Positions 23,524 to 35,130 of a stretch of DNA of 64,000 nt are shown piece by piece (positions within the stretch are counted from its first letter, which is position 1; the number at the start of each line of letters is the position of its first letter). Below the pieces are notes generated by a model, which had not been told where the DNA came from, did not search any database, and was given only the letters and a program-made list of their open reading frames with translations. The DNA comes from Sipunculus nudus (Eukaryota > Annelida > Sipuncula > Golfingiida > Sipunculidae): contig CM049306.1 of the NCBI GenBank assembly GCA_026874595.1, positions 52,110,019 to 52,174,018 on the forward strand, written 5' to 3'. The translations under genes were made by a program, and so were the position numbers.

Positions 23524-23890
23524 TATTAAATGCATGCACTAGACCGCATACATCCGCCAAAGCAAAACGATCCTACTGGATTCCATCCTTCTATCTGGAT
23601 CTGCACAAAATTATAATTAGGTTTTTTTGGGTTCTAGTCTCATCCTCGGTTTAGCATTTAACGTGTAATCATACTAACACACAAACAAACTCCAAAATAT
23701 ATAAAATAAAATGCATGCAGTAGACCGCATACCGCCACCAAGGAAAAACGACCCTATACTGAATCCACCCTACTATCCTGATCTGATCAAAACTGTAATA
23801 AGGTCTTCCTGGGCTCTTGTCTCATCCTCGGTTTAGCATTAAATGTGTAATCCTGCCAACATACAAACAAACAAACCCCAACATATACAT
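23524..23890. repeat. Tandem duplication, 181-bp unit
   Basis: ATGCATGCA.TAGACCGCAT begins at about 23530 and again at about 23711. CTCATCCTCGGTTTAGCATT and ACACAAACAAAC follow in each unit. The copies differ by scattered substitutions. Non-coding. Confidence 0.7.
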
Positions 23891-24646
23891 ATCTTGGGGT
23901 CGACCCAGAAACTCTGAGCTCGGAAGGTTGACAAGCGTGGCACAGTTTTTTTTTTTGCCGAAAGGTGCGTCCCACCCAAATACACTCCGGCTGTTGATCT
24001 ACTTTTTAAGAGGGTGTCTGTGTCAACAGCACCAGCCAGATGGCAACGTTGACAAGTATATGACATTGTTCATGGGTAGTGTATCCAGTAAGACGGTCTA
24101 TCGCATACACCCACTAAGCACCTTTAAGTACCAGCTTACCTTAACGTCTACAGTTTATCAGTATTTCAGTCAAGTATATACTTCAAATCTGCCATTACCA
24201 CAGATTAGATGTTAATAATAGATAACCATCTATGGAAAGTAAGAAATTATGGATGCAACTTATTGTTGAAAAATATATTAAAGAGGAAAATTGTTGAATT
24301 TGCATCAGTTATAATGATACACAACTACAACTGTGCTTTCTCTCTATATGTAGGCGTTAGGAATCCCGTTTGTAAAAAGTTTTCACACCGCAAAGGCTGA
24401 TATACTGACGAAAAAGGCCTGATTTTTTTAAATTATATTGAAAAGTTTATCCGTTACATCGTATCCTTTACATCTTGCTCCCAAGTAAAGCTCAGATCCT
24501 GTCAGCAGGACACCATATAGGTCCTGATGACAGTCTCATATAAGTGTTTTGAAATATTTGCGTCATAGCACTTCATCAACCTGTCATAATATTCTTTGCT
24601 GAAACAAACCCATATGAAACAACTAAATTGTTCACTTTCCTTACAG
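23891..24646. other. Intron 2 sequence, nothing recognised
   Basis: No exon or repeat is recognised up to the exon 3 acceptor. Confidence 0.35.
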
Positions 24647-24883
24647 GTATACCGACATACGGGGTGCTGGAGATGGGTGGGGCATCTACACAGATTGCCT
24701 TTGTCCATAAAAAGTCTATAATGGCAAACAAGTTTCCGGTACGTCTGGGCTGCAAGACTTACCCGCTCTATGTTCATAGCTATCTGTATTATGGCCTCGA
24801 CTCCGCTACGAAGTGGCAGCGACAGGAACTAGTGAAGGCAAACCCGGATCAGACAACTATTAATGACCCATGCATGTTACAAG
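24647..24883 (+). CDS. ENTPD: NTPDase exon 3
   Basis: It carries ACR4, GVLEMGGASTQIAF (about residues 173-186), the second phosphate-binding loop of the actin-like fold. A cysteine-containing segment follows (RLGCKTYPLYVHSYLYYG), with YVHSYLYYG matching the conserved HS(F/Y)L.YG of the family, and then NDPCMLQ. The acceptor is TTACAG|GTATACC. The donor AAG|GTATGT leaves phase 1, which fits exon 4. Confidence 0.93.
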
Positions 24884-25240
24884 GTATGTTCTGATAACAA
24901 CGAGAATAAAATATTGTGGAACGAAATTTAATAATACTAATTCTGAGAATTCCAAACGTTACACTCAGCCATTTAGGCCTACATATACAAGTAAACGAAA
25001 ACGCGCCATTACTAAACAGTTTGGTAATGTCCAGGTGTCACCGAGAAATTCAACTGACACATTTCTGAGAATTTAGGGAATAGTATCAGAACAAGTTATG
25101 GCAAACATGTTTGTGTTTTGAATACTTATTAGTCTGTACATATTTAAGAGAATCTGTGTTCCTTAATAGTAAAACTATTATAAAACTCTATATATTGGCA
25201 ACCCAAATATCTCCTACATTCACTGAACATTTTCCTCCAG

Positions 25241-25542
25241 GGGACCAAGCTGTGGAGACCATAAATGGACAGCAGATAACTTTTAACGGGGCTGGCAACT
25301 TCGCCAGCTGCTTGAACATTTTCAAAAAATTAGTGTACAAAGCGGCTCCTGATCGGTGTTGGCCCAAACCGTGCGCAATCGGCACAGTGTACCAACCAAC
25401 CATCAAGTTCAGCACCAAAAAATTCCGGACGCTCGGCTCCTTTGTGTTTGGTGTGGAAGGACTTCGAGCGGGGGACGAAGAGGGCTGGTGGTCCCCGGGA
25501 AGTATGAATGCCACCATGAACGTTAACGATTTCTGCTCAATG
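25241..25542 (+). CDS. ENTPD: NTPDase exon 4
   Basis: C-terminal lobe of the NTPDase. It contains the G.GNF..C motif (GAGNFASCLNIFKKLVY), the C..K.C.IG..YQP cysteine pair region, and an FVFGVEGLR....GWW stretch matching the membrane-proximal substrate-binding part of relatives. Potential N-glycosylation sites occur at NAT. The acceptor TTTTCCTCCAG|GGGACC is strong. The exon ends TTCTGCTCAATG|GTAATT in phase 0. Confidence 0.92.
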
Positions 25543-26276
25543 GTAATTTATATTGTTAAAGGTATATATTGCATGGGTCTGTTGCAATAACATTTCACAT
25601 GACTTGAGCCCAATATCAGGCCTAAATATCGTTGTTACAATTGTGACGTCATACTGATTACCTTGAGGACATAATGGCCCCGGACCTAAGTCAATCAACA
25701 TGAATTTAGTCACATTATTGGAATAGTCGAAGATGACAAAACAAACAGAATAACATATAACTTAGTTAATTAAGTCTACAACATTCGATAAATGAGATCA
25801 AAACTGGTCCATGGAAAGCATCAATAACATTTTAGAGAATGGAAACCAATGGTGAGAATCGCCCTTGCTGAAATCATGAAAAGAAGATTATTAAACATTA
25901 CCTGCTTGCTATCAATGTGACTCTCATCGTGAGCTGATATGTCATATGTCTCCGAGTCCTGTTTCTTTCATTGACCATTTCGGAGAGATTTGTTTATAAT
26001 ATGCATGCATGATCAAATGTCGACAGGTGAAAGTTATTTACAATTGACCAGTACTTATATCACATACATTAAAAGCCACCTGCGTAATAGTCATTTTAGA
26101 TTCAGAGTGCGGGCTATTTTTGGATTACGGCGAACAATTGCATGACGCATGTTAAAGATGAAAGCAGGGCCAATGATCATTTTGGATTCAAATCACACAC
26201 GTAAAGTTAGTATTAAATCAGTGTATATATCACCGGTGCGTAATACTTACCATTTTCTATGCTCTTATTTTTCCAG

Positions 26277-26442
26277 AGTATGGACGAAGCTCAGGAATTT
26301 TCAAGGGAACCAACCCAACGTTTTCTGTCCAGTTTCTGTGTGTCGGGGGCATATTTCCCACTGCTGTTAACTAAAGGATATGGGCTGCCGGCAGGGCCTC
26401 GCAGACTCATTGGTACACGCAGAATCAACGGCAAAAAGCCAG
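26277..26442 (+). CDS. ENTPD: NTPDase exon 5
   Basis: It encodes SMDEAQEFS... followed by RFLSSFCVSGAYFPLLLTKG, the conserved C.S..Y...LL..GY motif that supplies base-binding aromatic residues in the family. The acceptor TTTTTCCAG|AGTATGG is in phase 0. The donor CCAG|GTAATATATA is immediately followed by a 75-bp (TA)n array, so only a handful of donor bases are not repeat. Confidence 0.92.
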
Positions 26443-26443
26443 G

Positions 26444-26445
<2 letters not shown>

Positions 26446-26520
<75 letters not shown>
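26446..26520. repeat. (TA)n array abutting a splice donor
   Basis: About 75 bp of uninterrupted TA starts four bases after the NTPDase exon 5 boundary. Confidence 0.9.
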
Positions 26521-26523
<3 letters not shown>

Positions 26524-26815
26524 GAGTCCACTTAATGTCATATCTGTTAAAAGAAATCACGTTTATAGTCCATAAATCTGAAATCCAAAGCAATTTTATA
26601 TATTCACTTTGGTAAATTGACCGCTTAATATCATAAAAAATTAAACCATAATCCCGCTTATTTTCATCACAGACTCCCCTGGAAATGATACTAATAATGT
26701 CATATCACATGAGATGCATTATCATATGACTTACTAATTGCCAATTAGAGTAACGTGTACATGTTATGTGTCTCCATATATGTACATATAAAAATTCATT
26801 TTTTCTGTTTTACAG

Positions 26816-26976
26816 AATGGGCCCTGGGTGCCATTATAGGCGAGATGGAGAGACGGCAGGGTTCCTGTTACTCCTATTCTAGCAGTGTCAATTCTACTGT
26901 GTCGTTAGTATCCGCCTCATTGCCATTACTCGTATCAGTAATAACAGTAATATTTGGTTTACAGGTGCAAAGTTAG
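26816..26976 (+). CDS. ENTPD: NTPDase exon 6 (C-terminus)
   Basis: It begins with ACR5, EWALGAIIGEM (from residue 403), which closes the active site. It ends with a Ser/Asn-rich linker (SYSSSVNSTVS) and about 20 hydrophobic residues (LPLLVSVITVIFGL) only four residues from the stop. Signal peptide plus hydrophobic tail without a cytosolic domain fits either a GPI-anchor signal or a single C-terminal membrane span. The sequence cannot decide which. The acceptor TGTTTTACAG|AATGGG is in phase 1. Confidence 0.92.
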
Positions 26977-28343
26977 TTATTGTTATGGTAATATTTAACA
27001 ATAAGAAATCAGTCCTTGTAAACGTTTTTACGAATGATCACTATGCATGTTTAGCAGGTGCCCCTCCAATCATGAACTCATATCAAGTATATGAGTAAAT
27101 CAAGTACACCTTACCAGGGACTGACTCTATACCATGGGCGCAGAAAAAGAACTATTACTCAAAAGGTGTACTTAATCCCCCGAGCACTGCTGTCAAGTCA
27201 CGTTTATTAAATTTACAGAGTTTTTGCTTTTGCAGGTTATCAGATACTTCTGCCAAGTGGTCAGGTATTCTATTTACCCCTTGGTTTTTCCGTTGATAAC
27301 TGTTAAGTCCTGAACAAATATTGATGAAATTGTGTGAAGGATTAGAGTAAGACCCAAGGGATAATCGAATCCAATAGATTTAAGAGGTAATATCCATCAC
27401 CATTATATATATTTTTTTCTATTCAAAAGATCCTTTCTATTATGTGACCATTCATTGGTACAATAAGCTGGTTTGTGAACCGGAAACACCAGTGAGTCGG
27501 GATGGTGAACCGTGACACTCGGTAGACACGAGAACACAAAAAGGTTAAGATCACCTGCATTCAAATAAGATCGTTGAGGAGCTATCCATGTAGTCGTACT
27601 ACTATACTCACCTAGTTCACTAAACTATTAACCTTCCCTTTTATTTGCCCCGCATGAAATCAATAGGAAATATATACGTTTTCTTCATAATATCATTTCT
27701 TGGAGGACAAAAAAAATACACAAATGTGCTCAGAGTACAGTCATTTCTTAGTATGCAGTATTAATCCCTCGCGGGATGTCAGTTATAGAAAATGTCAGTC
27801 CTGGAAGAAAACGAGAATGAAACAAAATAAAGCTCGTGTACCTCGAAGTGGTACTTGGTCGTCCCTTCCGTAATATAATTTAATGAGGTCTTCCCCCCTT
27901 GTACCGAGAGTTAGTATATTCGACTATAATAAACTTATGTTTGAAAAAAAAATAATGCTTGGGACGCAAAAACTCAGGAACCTTTGTGATAATACGTCTT
28001 AAAACCATTATTTTGTTAACTCCATATGTGTGGTATTGGCTGCTTAAAACAGTTGCCTAGTGGTCTTTGGATATTTATATGGACTTTTTACTCTGGTAGT
28101 AAATTATTTCTGTAAATTGTCCGTGACCATTCTATATCCACTTTATATACAGTATGTACGACTTACTGCCATTTTAGTGGACTTACACGTGTAAATTTGC
28201 ATATTTCAGCTCATATATCAGGATATTTTACGATATATCAGTGTAATATTTGATGGCATAAATGTTTATGTTTGTCTATGTAGCTGCATGTAAATTGCAA
28301 TTATGAGTATATGCCCAAGATTATATGATATATAAATTTTATA

Positions 28344-28349
<6 letters not shown>
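26977..28349. other. 3' flank of the NTPDase gene
   Basis: It probably includes the 3' UTR. The first good AATAAA lies near 27826. No further exon is recognised. Confidence 0.4.

Positions 28350-28384
<35 letters not shown>
28350..28384. repeat. (TA)n microsatellite
   Basis: About 35 bp of TA. Confidence 0.85.
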
Positions 28385-28386
<2 letters not shown>

Positions 28387-28625
28387 TAATGTGTAATATG
28401 TAATAGACAGTAATATTAATGCACATATAGATATTTTATACATTTGTTTTTCTCTATAATTTAACAAACTATCGTATGATATTTTATCTTCTTTGTTTTT
28501 GTTTCGCTTCATGTCAAGAACTGCCATTAAACTGTGCTAATTTATGTATTTAACAAGGGTTCCGATGTCGCAGAATATTAAGTAAATGGTTTATGTTTAC
28601 GTTAAGATTGCCAATGTTGCTATTT

Positions 28626-28626
<1 letters not shown>

Positions 28627-28682
<56 letters not shown>

Positions 28683-28684
28683 GG
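28627..28684. repeat. (GA)n followed by poly-G
   Basis: About 45 bp of GAGA ending in about 13 G. Confidence 0.9.
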
Positions 28685-31309
28685 TTAAGTTAAACTCAAA
28701 AACAAACTTTTCATTATAAAAAAAAATGACTATTTGCACTTCTCTTTTTTGGTCTTTTATGTTTTTCTTGCTTTTTACACACTCAAGTAGGCCTACTGCA
28801 GATTTCCTTTCATCTATATTTGTCAATCTATAAGTATGATATTTTCTCTCCTTTTTTTTCTTGTAGTATTTCTTGCTTTTTACACACTTACTTACTGTAC
28901 TTACTGTACTTATCATTTTTAATCATTATATGTCTATGTTTGCTGCTTCTTTTTTTCGTTATAATTTTCTACCAACTAACCAGCATGCGTGGATGTCTTG
29001 GTAAAAGTACAATTTTCTTAACCATGATCTGTCTCTTTTCAGGTGAACACTGCATGGACAAAGTGTCCTGTCATCTGCAGCTACATGCCGCTTATAATAA
29101 ACTGTCAAGCATTGTAGAATATGTCTGTGTGTATGTGTAACACTCTGGCTTTATTTCTTCTTTTTTTCTCTGAACTCGTCTCTCCATTTTTTGTTAACTT
29201 TTATAACCCCGTGCACCCATTTCAACTCGTATAAGTATACCATGCACTGATTGACTGACACTATGACGTACGCAAAGGTATACCATGGAGGTAAAATTTA
29301 TTAGAAGCAGAAGACACCGGGACGGACGTTTACTATCTAACGATATCCCAGTCCCCGAGGTTTTATTGCTGCTGCCTATTGTACTCGCGGTCCGTCGTTG
29401 TGGCGATACATCGTAAAAGCCGGACAGTGCAATTACTGCGTCCGATGCCGCATGCTATTGGCAGTTCGTCGATAAAAATCACCTTATCTGCGATGTACAT
29501 GTATATTCATCTAATCACGTCAACTATCTTGCATCTAGCGAAGTCAAAAGCTTATTCTTTAAACATTTGCGGTGCATCTAATATACACTCGTATGCCATA
29601 TAACACTTTCATTTATATTCATCTTGCTATATTTTACAGTCTGTTTTGATTCATACTCTATGAAACACTTTGTGGTGCAAAAATGCACCATTTTGTCACA
29701 TATACTCCCATCCCTTATTCATTATGGTGTTGTAAACTACATAATCTGCTTAACGCTGCTAACGCAAACTATCAAAATGCAGTTTGTTTGGTTTTATATT
29801 CTCGTTCATTGTGGTTTATTGTCAGTCGCCACACGCAGCCACCTTACAATGGTACGAACCACATGCAGCCGATCATCAGGCGCACCAACCTGGCAGTGAA
29901 CTTATCGATGTTTTCCCAGGTATGCAAAGTGCCAAAGACAGTGCACTCCGGAATTAAGATGTTAGCAGAATTCGTTTTCCATGATGATTGTGAACTTGTA
30001 TACCATTTGGAAACATTTTTCAAAGAAATTTTTCAATGTGGCATTTTGAATTTATATTTCCTTTTATTTAAGCGTGCAGGTATCATCAGGTCGTAATGAT
30101 TTTGTGTTCAATCCTTATACACGAATGTGTAAAATATTAATTTTCATACCACATTTGAGTCAGAAGCACTTTAAACAATCATTTTGGATAAGGCATTGTG
30201 TGTAAAAAAAAAAAAATTAAGTGCTGCCACCTGCTAGGCACCAAAAGAACTACTTACGAAACAAACATTCTGGGAAGCAGTTGACATTTAAATATCAATC
30301 TTTAAATACGTTCCCCCTGAATATGATTGCCCCCAAATGAAAGCTCAAAATAAATGTTAGGCTCGATATCAAGATACATAAACAGTCCGTGCAACTGCAG
30401 TATATTCAAGTTTCATTTTGCTCGTATCCAAAGTCAAATCAATGCTTGTCACTCGGAAATATTAAAAAAAGTCTTAATTTCTGAGTAACCAATTGCCCGC
30501 GAGTACCTAAATTTTAAGTATGCTTGATTGCTTTTGTATTTAATTCATAGCGTCCACGTTATCAGATGCAATAAACTCGCAAACCATGTTATGATACCAG
30601 ACCGCAAGGACAATCATGAACAAACCAGGGGTTGGAGAACTTCTGAGTAAATTTTATTTCTTGGGTTTTCTTAAAGTTACGGAAGGTACATGTACATGTC
30701 ACATTACATTTTAGATTCATGTAAATGTAAAAGTATGATGACGAAATAAAAGAAACCTTGAGATCTAAACCGGATCATGAGTAGAGAAACCGGGTATGGA
30801 TTTCCAGATGGGGGACCTCTGAAACTTGGTTTTTAACATAAACACGTGCACCAATTGAAAACTAAAAGAAGAATTAATAATTTTGTGTTCTATATCTTAA
30901 ATTTATATGAATTTTACCGTCCTTTAAGTTTTGAGATTAACAGAAATTTTGATTTATTATTATTATTAAAAAAAAAGAAAATAATGGGATAAACAATTAA
31001 AGACATTTTAAAGGCATTATAAACCTTATCGCTTAAAAATAAATAAAAGCTGATGACAGAAGATAAGTTTTAATATTGCTTTAAAATAAGCTTATAATTG
31101 TAAGTCTCGTTTTTTGTTAATTCCATGGCCTTGGTGCAATAACGGAGAAGTTTTCCGAAAGGCAATACTTCGATCATATTAAAACTTTTATCAGATTATA
31201 TTATCCAAAACAAACAAAATAAGATATAATTAATTATGTGTACATGTAACTGTAATCAATAAAGTTTATCTGTGGTACGTACAGATCTGGTATTTCCCCC
31301 GCCTGTTGT
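28685..31309. other. Intergenic sequence, nothing recognised
   Basis: Mostly AT-rich. Frames at 28820-29140 and 29624-30096 lack domains, matching splice signals or homology I recognise. Confidence 0.35.
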
Positions 31310-31720
31310 GGCAGTAGCCCTTCCTGAGGGTTTTCAATGCTGCGAGTTTGGTATTCTAACTTAATTTTATCATTATCGCCTGTGTGACCTTGCAAAAAGA
31401 GTCAAGGTCATCCTTATTCAAGCTCAACCTAGCCCTACATGAGGTGTATCAATGCTGCCAGTTTGGTGACTTTGCCTCGAAGTCTTTTAAAGTTATTGTG
31501 TTAACACCATTTTAGCATTATCGCCGCTGTGACCTTGAAAAATGCGCTTATGTCATCCATATTCAAACTTGACCTAGCCGTTTATGAGGTCTATCAATAC
31601 TGCAAGGCTGGTGATCTTGCCTCAGATTCATTACAAGTTATTGTGTTAACATCATTTTAGCATTATTGCCTCTGTAGCCTTGCAAAATACGTTAAGGTCA
31701 TCCATATTTGAAGGTTACCT
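31310..31720. repeat. Tandem repeat, 145-bp unit, about 2.8 copies
   Basis: CATTATCGCC recurs at 31371, 31516 and (as CATTATTGCC) 31661. Each is followed by TGT(G/A)(A/G)CCTTG.AAAA and GTCATCC, with AACCTAGCC....GAGGTGTATCAATGCTGC between. A partial unit precedes at about 31310. Confidence 0.8.
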
Positions 31721-31796
31721 ATAAAAATTAATCCAGAAATTATTGTCGAAATAAACCATCAACCATAATCACGTGATGGGGAGAATCTTATTAAGC

Positions 31797-32012
31797 CGCG
31801 TGTCAGAGCCACCTGTGACACTGAAATTTACAGGCTGGTGGCATGGAAACCTACAACAATAGATATCATTATAAAATTAGAAAAACAGCAGGTGCACAGG
31901 CGTGTAAAAATTGTGCGGGGAAAGAAATCAACAACATCGGTGTTTAACATTCAAGTGTTAAATGCCGAGTGTCAGAAACACCTGTGACACTGAAACTGAC
32001 AAGCTGGTGCCA
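31797..32012. repeat. Duplicated hairpin-bearing block, about 169 bp apart
   Basis: GTGTCAG...CACCTGTGACACTGAAA..... followed by A.GCTGGTG.CA occurs at 31800 and 31969. GTGTCA and TGACAC within each copy can pair. Confidence 0.6.
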
Positions 32013-32689
32013 CGCATTGCCTTTGCAGGACGTATTCGGGGTTTTTCCAGTTTGAACAAAGCAAAATATAATTTTACATATCTCGTTTCAATATAAAATA
32101 AAGGTTGCGTGGCTAATGCGTGCTGCATGCCACCACCTGCCAAATATATTAGCCTACATTTATTCATTCAGGGACTAATTATTATTTACAATATCATATA
32201 AACTACTACCTTCTGGCTGTACACTAGTGCAGGGCGGAGGCGGGCAGGTACCTGTAGCACTTAAAATTACAACTTAATTACTTTCTTTGGTTGATTTGAC
32301 CTTAATGTAACAGGTTTAGATGAATATGCATTTAATACAATGTATCCAGAAATTCATGAATGCATGCCTTTTCACAGAGATAAATAGTTAGGAGCGAATT
32401 TAGAGGGGGCGCCTCCCCCTAAATTATTCGACCTAAATCTCCTTTATTTTAATTAATTTATGGCATTTTGCATCAAGCTTAAATAACGATCATCTGTTAT
32501 GCGTTAGTACTATATATTCACGCTAGATGGAACTCAACACTCCCCCCCCCCCCCCTTAAGGAAAGATCAAAACGTTTCAATATACCGGTAAATAATTGTT
32601 TTTATATCACAACAAATACACTAACTCCCAATTTCCAGCGGACAGGTCGTCCCTTTAAACTTGGTAGTATTTACAAAAATCCTATTCCC

Positions 32690-32830
32690 CACAAACTGGT
32701 GAACCATTTAACAGGGTTTGAATCCTCACACTCCCCACCAACTGGTGAACCATCAACAGGGGTTGAATCCTCACACTCCCCTCCCACCCACTATGGGGGA
32801 ACCACCAAACTCTTTCTAATTATAATACAA
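32690..32830. repeat. Tandem repeat, about 46-bp unit, about 3 copies
   Basis: ACTGGTGAACCAT..AACAGGG(T/G)TTGAATCCTCACACTCCCC occurs at 32695 and 32741, with a diverged third unit near 32787. Confidence 0.7.
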
Positions 32831-32921
32831 TAAATAACACGTTAGGAATATTCAACTCGGTCCCCACCAGCTACGGGTGTTCTAACATAACAGGATTTGA
32901 TTCTAACCGGTTGCATAGGTG

Positions 32922-32952
<31 letters not shown>

Positions 32953-33060
32953 GTATTTATACAGCGCCAATTATCCGATGGTCTGACTCACAGCGCAATT
33001 CACACACAAAATTTCATTGAAATCTCCCTGTGCCTGACCTAAGAAAAAATGATGCATATT
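32922..33060. repeat. (TAA)n with adjoining GTATTTATACAGCGCC sequence
   Basis: A (TAA)n run at 32922-32950 is followed by AAGTATTTATACAGCGCCAA and a CAGCGCAATTC block. This arrangement is familiar from dispersed repeats in marine invertebrates, but I cannot name the family. Confidence 0.45.
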
Positions 33061-34259
33061 AATTATCAAAAGCTTGCCGAAAGAGATACGTTTTTAAATT
33101 AGTTTTAAATGAAAATTAGTTTTAAATGATACAAGAGTCGGAGATTTTCTGAGTGTAATAGGAGGTAAATTCCCGACTCTTGGGGCTATGAAACGGAAGA
33201 AATGTTTATCGACTTTCATATTACACTTTGGTACTTTAAGGTTTCCGATAGCCGAATGCAGCGTACGCAACTACCGATATATATCGATAGCTTATTAAAT
33301 TTCAGACAAATATGATGGAAGCAAGCCATCAAGATGACGGTAAAGCAACAAACCTCACTCTTATGACACAGGAAACAAAAGGGGGTAATCTGAGGCATAT
33401 AATACAAAATCCTCATCAATGAATCATAACACCAGTGCTATAAGGATCACCAGAGGAGTTAATAATACCCACTCATAGGAAATGCCCCCTAAAGGTAGCC
33501 AATGATTCTAAACCCTAAACAAAGATATTTTAATAATAACCAGAAATCTGTTTGTACATGGTACCAAGCAACAACTATGTAACGTAAGGTCCTGTGAGTG
33601 CCTCATACAACTAGGGGCCTATGGGTCTTACAGTCAGCTGAGCTAAAAATTAACTTGACAAGAACGCACTTAAGTGGCATTTTTCGTGATATCTTACACA
33701 TTACAAGGTTAATACCAGAGCAATACCCGATTAAGAAATTCTGGTGAGATCTATCGCATAAGCTTGCTACATTTTCCAATTAATAAACATTAATTTAAAC
33801 TAGATAAAGGATCATACGTTATAACATTATACGAGAAAAGTGATCATACGCAATTGCTCACCTCGACATTACACTAGTATAATGACTAGCCTGGGCTCCA
33901 TGTTACAAGAACAGTTTACTTAACATTATACCTGCTATGGCGCATGTCAAGTGAAAATGAAATAATATACAGTGACAAAAATATAGTGTACAGTGTACAT
34001 AAAAATGTACACTTCTACTCGCTCATGATAGTAAATCAAGAGTAATCAAGATAAAAGCCTTTGTTCCATGAATACATCACAAACATAGTACACAGTAACA
34101 CAGTATAATGATTAAGAGTCCAACTGATATGGCCTAAGTCATCACTAGTCCATCTCTGGACCCTAGTGTCCTATGCTAGACCTCATGGACGGATACGTAG
34201 TCATCACATGGTCCATACACATGCATATATATCAATTCACAATTGTCTATGATCCATCC
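33061..34259. other. Intergenic sequence, nothing recognised
   Basis: It may be the decayed 3' part of the retroelement to its right. No LTR is recognised. Confidence 0.3.
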
Positions 34260-34800
34260 TCTGACTTGAGCTGATCTGCATGTTTCACAAGTATCTCCGA
34301 TCCAACTTGGACGCCGACATTCAAGGCATTAAAACGTTTCACTACGGGATATGGGCCGTCTTAGCGAAATGCCAATTTCGCAGCAAAAGTTTTCTGAAGC
34401 ATCCGATTGATGATGTGTCTTAATATACACGATCTCCGAGGTTAATGTTGACTGGCCTTCGACGTTTATTATAAAGTATTACCGAGTAGCTCGTCTATTC
34501 CTAAGTCGTTCTAACACAATATTGTCTCTCTCCTCATGGTCCTTGATAAGTTTCAGAATCCAATCCATACGAGTGTCACCAGGCGTAACGATGGGCGCCA
34601 CAGAAATATTCGAAGAAAACACATTTGTCTGAGGATACTGTAACTGACGACCAAACAGAACCAAAGCATGAGATTCTCCAGTGGAACAATTTTTTGTTCC
34701 TTCGACTCAATAGGTAGAGCATGATACTTTTAATCTCAGGGCGCCATTTTGTAGTGCAGTTCTTATTCACACATGTGTGGATTCTGAAGTTCAGCGAACG
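34260..34800 (-). pseudogene. Decayed LTR-retrotransposon integrase C-terminal region
   Basis: On the minus strand one frame reads STGESHALVLFGRQLQYP, the TG.SP..L.FGR...P hallmark at the end of retroviral-type integrase cores. A charged segment (DWILKLIKDHEERDNIVLER) follows, then LGDRVY, the GDRVY(L/I)K entry to the C-terminal integrase domain. These pieces are broken by stops and frameshifts and no reverse transcriptase remains nearby. It is a transposon relic with no intact gene. Gypsy and BEL/Pao cannot be separated from this fragment. Confidence 0.6.
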
Positions 34801-34832
34801 GTATATCGATGTTCATTTGCCACATAAGACAT

Positions 34833-34837
<5 letters not shown>

Positions 34838-34884
<47 letters not shown>
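34838..34884. repeat. (TA)n array, left flank of TIR element
   Basis: About 47 bp of TA directly adjoining the element at 34886. Confidence 0.9.
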
Positions 34885-34885
<1 letters not shown>

Positions 34886-34888
<3 letters not shown>

Positions 34889-35074
34889 CGGACACACAAA
34901 AGCGTTCCTACTGGCCTTGCTAGTTAACCTTTTTTTATTAGCGATGCGGTAGACTTGTGTGTCACAGGTTACGGGTTCGAACCCACATTCGGGCCTGGTT
35001 TCTATTTTCACCCGTTATAATGGTTGGCGCCCGATAAGGGACATTCACCCCCTCTCCGCTTTTGTGTGTCCGGT

Positions 35075-35075
<1 letters not shown>
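34886..35075. mobile_element. 190-bp element: perfect 19-bp TIRs enclosing tRNA-like sequence
   Basis: It begins AACCGGACACACAAAAGCG and ends with the exact inverse complement. Inside lie an A-box-like TAGCGATGCGGTAGAC (34939-34954) and a perfect B box in GGGTTCGAACCC (34973-34984), about 20 bp apart, as in a tRNA or tRNA-derived SINE. Both outer flanks are (TA)n arrays. No coding capacity. A MITE that captured a tRNA-like promoter, or a TIR-bearing SINE, would explain it. Confidence 0.75.

Positions 35076-35076
<1 letters not shown>

Positions 35077-35127
<51 letters not shown>
35077..35127. repeat. (TA)n followed by (TG)n, right flank of TIR element
   Basis: About 41 bp of TA, then TGTGTGTGTG. 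Confidence 0.9.

Positions 35128-35130
<3 letters not shown>

Noticed and set aside
25188-25517. 109-codon minus-strand frame
   Set aside because: It is the antisense shadow of NTPDase exon 4.
28820-29140. Plus-strand frame with hydrophobic stretches
   Set aside because: It is T-rich low-complexity sequence with no start context, domain or matching splice partners.
29624-30096. Two overlapping plus-strand frames
   Set aside because: No recognised domain, no codon bias and no splice partners.
31310-31720. CRISPR-like array
   Set aside because: The repeats are long contiguous tandem units without spacers in an animal genome.
34936-35000. Functional tRNA gene
   Set aside because: A and B boxes are present, but no acceptor stem or anticodon arm pairs properly and the sequence lies inside TIRs.
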